The notes beneath the pieces are model-generated. The model searched no databases, was not told the origin of the DNA, and was given only the letters and a program-made list of their open reading frames with translations. A stretch of 7,557 bases of DNA, taken from NCBI GenBank assembly GCA_943913905.1, contig CALTZZ010000112.1, forward strand, positions 1-7,557, read 5' to 3'. The DNA comes from an uncultured Dermabacteraceae bacterium. GTDB lineage: Bacteria; Actinomycetota; Actinomycetes; Actinomycetales; Dermabacteraceae. The translations under genes and the position numbers were made by a program. Each line of letters begins with the position of its first letter. The first letter of the stretch is position 1. This document shows positions 1-5,501 of the stretch, piece after piece.

Positions 1-2051
1 GCGGTATCAGCGAGTGGGGCCCGGAGGACAGCGCGCGACCGTAGGCCGCCGTCGGCATCATGAGCCTCAAGCGGTCCGAATACGCCAGCAGTGGGAGGAG
101 GATCAGCATCTGCCAGGAACCGGCCGACGGCTCCCGTATCCCCACTGACCTCCACGACTTTTGACATCGGCGGAAACGCTAGCGCGTCTCGTTCGTCGAG
201 GACAGCATCCACGAAGCTCGTGGATCGGGGCAGCACGAGTGCACGCAGAGCCCGATGCGGGGTAGCGCCGAGCACTAATACCTGTCCCCCGTGTTCAAAC
301 GTTCGCGTGAGCGCAATGACGTGGGCAAAGCGGCGCACGGCCTCCGTGTCCGCGTCATAAACGGCGCGCCCAAGTGCAAGTTCAGGATCAACTATCAGTG
401 ATGCCGCGAATCCGTCGGCCGGGTGAGGTTCTGCCCCTGGCGTGGCGACCACGATCTGTGCCTCGCTCACGTCGCCATCGTCAAGTACCCCCTGCGCCCC
501 ACCGGACACGTGTAACGGGACGTCAGGAAACGCGCGAGAGAGGTCTTCCGCGGTGCGTCCGGTCCCTAAAATCAGTGGACGCATATTCGTGCGATCACAT
601 TCTTGGCACCGGTACGCGCCGTGGGTCCGTCCGCACACGCGACACACGAGCATCTCGCTCCCGCGGGCAGGCGCCGCAAGGGAGGCATGGCAGGTTACGC
701 ACGTGGCCCGAGTTCCGCAAAACGTACACACGAGCGCTGGCACGTATCCGGACCGCGGAACCGACACGAGTACAGGGCCCCGCGTGAGTCCCTCTCGGAT
801 CCGCGTGTAGGCATGACTGGGCAGTCGCGCGTACCCGGAGCCGCCCTCTCGTTCACGCAGATACTGGTCCATGAGCTCAACGCGAGGATGAGTGACGGCG
901 TGGGGAGCGGCAATGGGGGGCAGTGCCGTGAGATGGCCGTGATTCTCGAGAGCTCGTAGCCAGACCGACGGTGTCTCGGTGACGAAAAGCAGCGCAGTGT
1001 TTTCCACGCGGCTCCGCGATTGCACGACTGAGCGCACGTGGGGGTATGGCGCGTGGGGCTCCTCGTAAAGGTCGTCGTCGGGGTCGTAGACGAGTACGAG
1101 GGAAAGGTTGCGGACCGGCGCGAAGGCAGCACTTCGAGTACCAATAGCGACTCGGGCTGTCCCGTTCAATACCGAAAGAAAAGCCGAATACCGCTTATGG
1201 GGGCCGGCGCTGCTCGCAAGCATGACTGCATCGATGCCAGCATCAGCGAATGCGTGTGCAGCCCGATCTGCGTCGCGCTGATCGCTCGCGAGGATCAATG
1301 CTCCCGCATCCGGCGGCAGAGCCTGGACAGCTTCAAGAGCGAGCGCAACCCACGAGTCGACGGGATCAAGCGTGACCCACGCCCGCGGCGTTACCCCGGT
1401 GTCTGAAGCCGCGTGGTTCAGAAAAGCCTGCAGTCCCGTGAACTTGTGCGTGTAGTGAGGGTGCCAGTCATCGTCCTGATGGGCCTCGGCCTCATCTGCG
1501 TCGCGTTCGCTTTCGGCAGGAGCATCATCGCCTGCCGCAGGGCTTCCGTCAGTGTCGTCCTCCGCCTGCGGCTGCGCTCGTTCCATAGCAGCCCGGACTT
1601 GCTTCTCTGCAGCGGTGCTTCGGGGCGGTACCGCTAGACGCAATACGTCTCCCACGGAACCCGCATAGCGGGTAGCAATGTCCTCACACACACGAAACAT
1701 GGGCTCGCCGATGACTGCATCAGGGCTCACCAGTTTCAGGATTGGTGCGAGTGGCCGATCAGTGTGGGGCCTCGCATAACGGCTCCGCACAAGACCTTCA
1801 CGATCACGGCCCGCGAAGCGAACTCGGACGCGCTGGCCCGGCGTGAGCTCCTGCATGGTTGCGGGAATCGCATACTCAAACTGCCGATCCAAATGCGGCA
1901 GGATCCCCAACACGTGGACGCTTGCCACTGGGTCGTCGTCCGCGACCGCGAAGCCCGACGTCGTACGCAGCTCACCATCGGGACTCGGCGTTCCGGGAGC
2001 CCGGGCAGCACGCGAAGCGGCTCCTTCCACCGGTGGGAAGAGGCCGTCCAT
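1..2051 (-). CDS. priA: Primosomal protein N' (PriA), actinobacterial helicase-dead type, C-terminus cut by window edge
   Basis: The minus-strand frame is open for 683 codons from an ATG at 2051 to the left edge with no stop, so the gene is intact here and only its C-terminal end is missing. PriA recognises stalled or repaired replication forks and reloads the replisome. Residues about 42-145 resemble the PriA 3'-DNA-binding domain (HLDRQFEYAIP; PGQRVRVRF). A variable acidic linker covers about 158-197. The helicase-like region follows, but no GxGKT Walker A is seen (the aligned stretch reads VTLDPVDSW) and the DEEH box is replaced by YDPDDD at 322-327. Eight cysteines in four CxxC pairs (442/445, 451/454, 470/473, 482/485) form the zinc-binding module, followed by GTGRTAEDL at 496-504, a characteristic actinobacterial PriA block. 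Loss of helicase motifs is known for actinobacterial PriA, so it probably acts structurally rather than as an ATPase. The start is supported by GGAG 6 nt upstream; residues 1-41 are a non-conserved extension. The gene begins 17 nt after the short FKBP gene. Confidence 0.93.
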   Translation of the reverse strand, partial: MDGLFPPVEGAASRAARAPGTPSPDGELRTTSGFAVADDDPVASVHVLGILPHLDRQFEYAIPATMQELTPGQRVRVRFAGRDREGLVRSRYARPHTDRPLAPILKLVSPDAVIGEPMFRVCEDIATRYAGSVGDVLRLAVPPRSTAAEKQVRAAMERAQPQAEDDTDGSPAAGDDAPAESERDADEAEAHQDDDWHPHYTHKFTGLQAFLNHAASDTGVTPRAWVTLDPVDSWVALALEAVQALPPDAGALILASDQRDADRAAHAFADAGIDAVMLASSAGPHKRYSAFLSVLNGTARVAIGTRSAAFAPVRNLSLVLVYDPDDDLYEEPHAPYPHVRSVVQSRSRVENTALLFVTETPSVWLRALENHGHLTALPPIAAPHAVTHPRVELMDQYLREREGGSGYARLPSHAYTRIREGLTRGPVLVSVPRSGYVPALVCTFCGTRATCVTCHASLAAPARGSEMLVCRVCGRTHGAYRCQECDRTNMRPLILGTGRTAEDLSRAFPDVPLHVSGGAQGVLDDGDVSEAQIVVATPGAEPHPADGFAASLIVDPELALGRAVYDADTEAVRRFAHVIALTRTFEHGGQVLVLGATPHRALRALVLPRSTSFVDAVLDERDALAFPPMSKVVEVSGDTGAVGRFLADADPPPTAGVFGPLEAHDADGGLRSRAVLRAPLADT
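597..728 (-). other. PriA zinc-binding module (four CxxC pairs)
   Basis: This codes for PriA residues 442-485. Eight cysteines are arranged as CTFC, CVTC, CRVC and CQEC, matching the two zinc sites known in PriA proteins. It stays intact although the ATPase motifs of the same protein are gone, which suggests continued selection on a structural or protein-contact role. Confidence 0.85.
1461..1580 (-). other. Acidic low-complexity linker in PriA
   Basis: This codes for PriA residues about 158-197, rich in Asp, Glu, Ala and Pro (for example QAEDDTDGS and ESERDADEAEAHQDDD). It lies between the DNA-binding domain and the helicase-like domain. It looks like a disordered spacer. No known motif is recognised. 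Confidence 0.6.
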
Positions 2052-2057
2052 CGTGAA

Positions 2058-2061
2058 CTCC
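2058..2061 (-). promoter_or_regulatory. Ribosome binding site of priA
   Basis: GGAG lies 6 nt before the ATG at 2051, inside the 17-nt gap after the FKBP stop. It supports the chosen PriA start, which adds about 41 residues ahead of the first conserved block. Confidence 0.6.
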
Positions 2062-2068
2062 GGTTGAG

Positions 2069-2443
2069 TCAGCGAGAAGTCACCCCGATGAGGTCACACA
2101 CGAAAATCAAGGTTTCGCCGCCCTTGATGACCCCGGGGATACCGTTCGGGCCGTAGGCCATGTGCGACGGGATTTCCAGACGGCGTCGGCCACCCACGCG
2201 CATGCCCTGAACGCCTTGGTCCCAGCCGGAAATAACCTGGCCCACGCCAAGCGTGAATCGCAGTGGTTCACCGCGGTCCCACGAGGCGTCGAACTGCTTA
2301 CCATCCGACAGTCCTACGCCTACGTAATGGACGTCGACGACGTCACCGGCTTTCGCTTCCTGACCGTCTCCCACGGTCTCCTCGATGATCACGAGCGATT
2401 TCGGTTCAGACGTACCTTCAACACTGACCTGAGGCTTGTTCAT
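2069..2443 (-). CDS. FKBP-type peptidyl-prolyl cis-trans isomerase, single-domain, cytoplasmic
   Basis: This 124-residue protein is one FKBP domain that should catalyse cis-trans isomerisation of X-Pro bonds during protein folding. Most of the classical active-site residues of human FKBP12 can be matched: Y40 (Y26), F51 and D52 (F36, D37), V70-I71 (V55, I56), W74 (W59), Y97 (Y82) and F114 (F99); L61 replaces F46. The blocks FDASW, GWDQGVQGM, GGRR and AYG are typical. There is no signal peptide or membrane segment, so it is predicted to be cytoplasmic. The ATG start has AAGGAG 5 nt upstream. The gene begins 24 nt after the exported FKBP gene and ends 17 nt before priA. The two FKBPs are probably related duplicates, but the sequence shows no partner or substrate. 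Confidence 0.95.
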   Translation of the reverse strand: MNKPQVSVEGTSEPKSLVIIEETVGDGQEAKAGDVVDVHYVGVGLSDGKQFDASWDRGEPLRFTLGVGQVISGWDQGVQGMRVGGRRRLEIPSHMAYGPNGIPGVIKGGETLIFVCDLIGVTSR

Positions 2444-2448
2444 GGAGT

Positions 2449-2454
2449 CTCCTT
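2449..2454 (-). promoter_or_regulatory. Ribosome binding site of the short FKBP
   Basis: AAGGAG sits 5 nt before the ATG at 2443, in the 24-nt gap between the two FKBP genes. It is a strong Shine-Dalgarno, consistent with independent initiation rather than strict coupling. Confidence 0.7.
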
Positions 2455-2467
2455 GATGTGAGGCCTG

Positions 2468-3445
2468 TTATGCCGCGGGTGCGGCGATGTACAAAATATC
2501 TGCAACGAACAGCAGGGTTTTTCCCCCGAGCTCAGTCTGGTCTTTGTAAGCCTGATCCGGCGGGATGGCCATGACCACCTGGCTTCCCGCCTTCTTGCCC
2601 TCGAGCACGGTGTCCCAACCTGCAATGACTTTCCCCTGGCCGAGCGGGAAGCTGAACGGGGTACCGCGAGACCACGAGGCGTCGAACTCTTTCCCGGACT
2701 CCCACTCCCAGCCGCGGTAATGCATCACCAAGGTGTCGCCCTTCTTTGCGACGGCCCCGTCGCCTTCAATGCTCAACCCCTCCACGACCTTCTTCGGTGG
2801 GGCGCCCTCCGGTTTCCCGGCCAACTGAGGATTCCCGTCCTTGCCCAGCTTGATGGCGGGAAGCGGCTTCGGAAGATCCTTGCTCTTACCCTTCGCACGG
2901 GGAAGGGCAATGCCATCAATATCACCGACCTCGACTACCTTCTGACCGCCGGCCTCGCCTGCCATGAGGTAGCGGGTGCCGACGGATGCAGACGCGAAAA
3001 ACGCAGTGGCATCGGGCCCAATCGTCTTCTCGTTGACGGCAAACACCCCCACGCTCTTGTCTTGCCAACGAGAGGCAAGAAGCTCGCCCTTCTTGGCATC
3101 GAAGATAGCGGAGCGGGTCACGATAGTGGCGTTCTTCTTAACCTTCTCCCCGGAACCCTTTGTCACGACCTTCGAGTGGTATCCGGCGAATTCGAGCGGC
3201 TTCTTAACCGTGACCTTCGGTTCCTTGCCCACCGCGCCCTCGACGGTGACGGACTCCAAGAGAGCTTTCGAATCGACAGGTGCCGCCGAACCACCGGCAT
3301 CGGAACCACCACCGTCAGATCCGCCGGCGTCGCTGCCGCTATTCCCCCCGTTTGACTTGGTCGGTGACGAGTTTCCGCACGCTGTTGCCGCGGCGGTGAA
3401 CCCAGTCGCGGATGCAAGGGTGAGGAGGGTGCGTCGAGAGATCAC
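2468..3445 (-). CDS. Predicted Tat-exported FKBP lipoprotein with tandem FKBP-like domains
   Basis: This is a 325-residue protein. The N-terminus is a signal peptide with a twin-arginine motif (SRRTLLT at 3-9), a hydrophobic stretch, and Cys23 in a weak lipobox (ATAC, with Ala rather than Leu at -3), so it may be lipid-anchored outside the membrane. A Ser/Gly/Asp linker with three SD(A/G)GG units follows at 38-52. Residues about 92-180 look like a degenerate FKBP fold: VVTKGSGEKV, and ASRW where FDxSW is expected. Residues about 220-322 form a full FKBP domain with Y243, F254, D255, F264, V273-I274, W277, Y300 and F313 matching FKBP12 active-site positions. The likely role is folding of exported proteins; substrates are unknown. 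The start is GTG, overlapping the pafA stop as GTGA, with AAAGGA 5 nt upstream. The export route and lipidation are predictions from motifs. Confidence 0.9.
   Translation of the reverse strand: MISRRTLLTLASATGFTAAATACGNSSPTKSNGGNSGSDAGGSDGGGSDAGGSAAPVDSKALLESVTVEGAVGKEPKVTVKKPLEFAGYHSKVVTKGSGEKVKKNATIVTRSAIFDAKKGELLASRWQDKSVGVFAVNEKTIGPDATAFFASASVGTRYLMAGEAGGQKVVEVGDIDGIALPRAKGKSKDLPKPLPAIKLGKDGNPQLAGKPEGAPPKKVVEGLSIEGDGAVAKKGDTLVMHYRGWEWESGKEFDASWSRGTPFSFPLGQGKVIAGWDTVLEGKKAGSQVVMAIPPDQAYKDQTELGGKTLLFVADILYIAAPAA
3290..3334 (-). repeat. Three degenerate 15-bp tandem repeats coding SD(A/G)GG
   Basis: Within the exported FKBP gene, residues 38-52 read SDAGG, SDGGG, SDAGG. Codon usage differs between copies (AGC GAC, TCT GAC, TCC GAT), so the repeat is kept at the protein level and is not a fresh slippage product. 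It forms part of a flexible linker between the lipobox and the folded domains. Confidence 0.75.
3380..3445 (-). other. Twin-arginine, lipobox-like signal peptide
   Basis: This codes for residues 1-22 of the exported FKBP. Arg4-Arg5 lie in an S-R-R-x-L-L context, followed by a hydrophobic core rich in Leu, Ala and Thr, and Cys23-Gly24 come next. The twin-arginine context is good. The lipobox has Ala at -3 and Ala at -1, which is acceptable but weak. Confidence 0.6.
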
Positions 3446-4833
3446 GGAAGTCCTTTCCAGTCGGCGTCTGAGGCCGATGCTTGAGCGTCAAGAGTAGCGA
3501 GGAGCGCTGACACTTCGCTGTTCTGCGTTTCAAACGGATCGAGGAGCGTAATGGGCTGCGATCCGGGTTCATTCAGCCGCAGGGTCGTCCAGTCGGCTGC
3601 AACGTCGCGGCCCACGTGGCGCGCGGCACGAAGCACCTGTGACCGAAGGTGCGCGCGTGTGGTGTCGGGACCATATCCTCGCGCTCGGTGAACGTCATCG
3701 TCGTCAACGAGTGATGGCGCGAGGCCACGTCGTTTGAGCGCGTGAAACACACTGTGCTCAGGGTCGATGTCGTGGTACGCGAACTCGAGCCGCTGAATGA
3801 GCGGTGAGTCAAGGCTGAGTCCTCGTCGTTCGGCAGTAGCGGCAAAGAGATCGTGCTTGATAGCCCAATCAAGCTCGCGATTAACAAGCGAGAAATCGCC
3901 TCCAGCGAGGGCCTTCAAAGCGCGATCCCACACGTCCACGAGCATGGGGTCAAGGTCGTCGAATTCCCGCACGAGCGTGTCAAGGAAGCGCTGCTGGATC
4001 TCGAGCGCCGTCGTTGTACCGCCGTCTTCGAGCTCGAGCGGCGTGCGAGCTGTGAGATCGCGAGCGATCACCCGAATCGCGCTGATCGGATCCTTGAGGG
4101 CCATATCCGACACGGTCTTTCCCGCCTCAATGAGGCGCAGTACCTGGCTCGTCATTTCGAACCGCATCCAGGTAGACACTTCGCTCATTGTGGAATCGCC
4201 GCTAATGACGTGGAGGCGGCGGTACTTCGAGGCATCCCCATGCGGTTCATCCCGCGTGTTGATTATCGGCCGGGTACGAGTCGTCGCAGACGAGACCGTC
4301 TCCCACATGTGGTCGGCACGCAACGAGAAACCGAAAACGGGCCCATCGTCGGTTGGCAGCACTCCCCCGGCTCCCGTCACGATCTGACGCGTCACCAGGA
4401 AAGGAATGAGGATGGCGGGCAAGCGAGTGAACTCGCCCTTCCGCTCGATCATGTAGTTTTCGTGCGAACCGAACGAGTGCCCCGCAGAGTCAGCATTGTT
4501 CTTCAACAAGTGGATCCGAGAGTCGACGCCCTGGTCTGTGAACGCAGCATTCGCCCGATAGATCAGATCGAGTAGTTCGGCCTCTCCCGCGCGCTCCTGA
4601 ACCACGATTCCATGCGAGGTATCGCATTCGGCGGTTGCATACTCGGGGTGTGAGCCCACATCGAGGTAGAGGCGTCCTCCATTGTTGAGAAACACGTTCG
4701 AGGATCGTCCCCACGCCACAACCGGACGGAACAACTCCCGCGCGGCGTCTTCCGCCTCCATGGCTTGGGTGCCATCGCTTGCGACAGCCACCAACCCGAA
4801 TTCTGTTTCTAATCCTGCGACGCGGCGTTTCAC
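3442..4833 (-). CDS. pafA: Pup-protein ligase PafA
   Basis: PafA is the ATP-dependent ligase that joins deamidated Pup (C-terminal Glu) to a lysine side chain of target proteins, marking them for the proteasome. The 463-residue product has the family start pattern MKRRxxGLETEFG, with metal/ATP-binding Glu9 and Glu11. It also has WGRSSNVFLNNGGRLYLD, in which Asp58 matches catalytic Asp57 of M. tuberculosis PafA, then GSHPEYATAEC, SHENY, TRPIINTRDEPH and YRRLHVISGD. These are all carboxylate-amine ligase core blocks; the smaller C-terminal domain follows (EFAYHDID, TTRAHLRSQV). The blocks separate it from its paralogue Dop, which is also in this window. The start is GTG at 4833, overlapping the prcA stop as GTGA, with AAGGAGG 9 nt upstream; the family N-terminus fits exactly. 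After the final LDPF the protein runs about 15 residues longer than the M. tuberculosis enzyme as I recall it. Confidence 0.98.
   Translation of the reverse strand: MKRRVAGLETEFGLVAVASDGTQAMEAEDAARELFRPVVAWGRSSNVFLNNGGRLYLDVGSHPEYATAECDTSHGIVVQERAGEAELLDLIYRANAAFTDQGVDSRIHLLKNNADSAGHSFGSHENYMIERKGEFTRLPAILIPFLVTRQIVTGAGGVLPTDDGPVFGFSLRADHMWETVSSATTRTRPIINTRDEPHGDASKYRRLHVISGDSTMSEVSTWMRFEMTSQVLRLIEAGKTVSDMALKDPISAIRVIARDLTARTPLELEDGGTTTALEIQQRFLDTLVREFDDLDPMLVDVWDRALKALAGGDFSLVNRELDWAIKHDLFAATAERRGLSLDSPLIQRLEFAYHDIDPEHSVFHALKRRGLAPSLVDDDDVHRARGYGPDTTRAHLRSQVLRAARHVGRDVAADWTTLRLNEPGSQPITLLDPFETQNSEVSALLATLDAQASASDADWKGLP
3451..3456 (-). promoter_or_regulatory. Ribosome binding site of the exported FKBP, inside the end of pafA
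   Basis: AAAGGA is 5 nt before the GTG at 3445 and overlaps the last codons of pafA. It supports a GTG start that shares four bases (GTGA) with the pafA stop. Confidence 0.7.
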
Positions 4834-5501
4834 GCTGCATCGCCTCCTTTCATCGGGATCACTTCGAACGCACGGCCGGCGACGCCCCTACGCACGAGTG
4901 CCGCCTCCACATGGATCGGAAGCGTGCTCTGAGTCTGCTCAAGAAGGACCGTCCGTATCGCGCCGACGGCGGTCGTCGAGTCCATCGCTGCGAAATCGAT
5001 GTCGCGGAGCCGCCCCCTCGTATCCAACGCATGAGCGCCGAGAACGACTGGAGACTCCTCATCCGTCACGGAACCGTCGAAACCGAGCTTCAAGAATCGA
5101 TCCGTCTCCCCCTCGAGCCCGGCCTCGGCAACAAGAAGCTCCACCTCGAGCGGTTTCAGGCCGGACGTGAACGCTGCGCCAATCGCCGATGCCAGAGCGT
5201 TCGCAAGCGAAAGTCCCGACACGTCGTCACGCGAATACTGGAACGCGCGTGAATCTGCCCAGCGGATCGCACCGACCCGCAGTGACTCAAACTCGTGGTA
5301 CTTCCCTACTGCGGCGAAACCGATTCGGTCATGTACTTCGCTCAGTTTCTTCAAGGACGCGGAGGCATTGAGCGCTACCAAAACAATCCCCTCGCTGCAA
5401 CTTGCGGCAGCCACCGTTAGACCCCGGGAAATGCCGCGGCGGGCGAAATCTGCCCGGTCCTTCGTGAGCTGTTCAGGGTCCATATACATCGGCATTGTCA
5501 T
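4830..5501 (-). CDS. prcA: 20S proteasome alpha subunit PrcA
   Basis: PrcA forms the outer heptameric rings of the 20S core, gates substrate entry and docks the ring ATPase. The 223-residue product matches the family from its first residues: seven residues then DPEQ, as in the M. tuberculosis protein (seven then SPEQ), which fixes the ATG start. Then come ARRGISRG, SLKKLSEVHDRIGFAAVGKYHEFESLR, WADSR, RDDVSG, LANALASAIG, KPLEVELLVAE and FDGSVTDE. Lys52 matches the conserved pocket lysine that receives the ATPase C-terminal tail. The gate peptide is unusually Met-rich (MTMPMYM). The C-terminus stops soon after RAFEVIP and lacks the roughly 20-residue polar tail seen in mycobacteria. Its ATG overlaps the prcB stop (ATGA), and its TGA overlaps the pafA GTG. 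AGGAGGT lies 9 nt upstream. Confidence 0.97.
   Translation of the reverse strand: MTMPMYMDPEQLTKDRADFARRGISRGLTVAAASCSEGIVLVALNASASLKKLSEVHDRIGFAAVGKYHEFESLRVGAIRWADSRAFQYSRDDVSGLSLANALASAIGAAFTSGLKPLEVELLVAEAGLEGETDRFLKLGFDGSVTDEESPVVLGAHALDTRGRLRDIDFAAMDSTTAVGAIRTVLLEQTQSTLPIHVEAALVRRGVAGRAFEVIPMKGGDAA
4843..4849 (-). promoter_or_regulatory. Ribosome binding site deciding the GTG start of pafA
   Basis: AAGGAGG precedes the GTG at 4833 by 9 nt. An out-of-frame ATG at 4840 lies only 2 nt from this site, too close for good initiation, and it opens an unrelated frame. The site lies within the last codons of prcA (Met-Lys-Gly-Gly). Confidence 0.75.

Noticed and set aside
1..2051. The left 2 kb shows many short overlapping ORFs on both strands and could look like a decayed or non-coding region.
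   Set aside because: One minus-strand frame is open from the ATG at 2051 to the edge and translates to a continuous PriA with all cysteine pairs. The short ORFs are shadows.
2444..2467. Gap between the two FKBP genes checked for a terminator or promoter.
   Set aside because: It is only 24 nt, holds a Shine-Dalgarno site, and has no hairpin with a T-run.
3290..3334. Tandem 15-bp units considered as a possible minisatellite or regulatory repeat.
   Set aside because: The three copies differ at many third positions and code a simple SD(A/G)GG linker, so selection on the protein explains them.
2720..3355. Plus-strand ORF of 211 codons opposite the exported FKBP gene.
   Set aside because: It is antisense to a clear FKBP and has no plausible start site or family motif.
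3853..4575. Plus-strand ORF of 240 codons opposite pafA.
   Set aside because: It is a shadow of conserved PafA codons and has no recognisable domain.
4490..4840. Alternative ATG at 4840 after the strong purine-rich site upstream of pafA.
   Set aside because: It is out of frame with pafA, only 2 nt from the site, and gives an Arg-rich product with no family. The GTG at 4833 gives the conserved PafA N-terminus.
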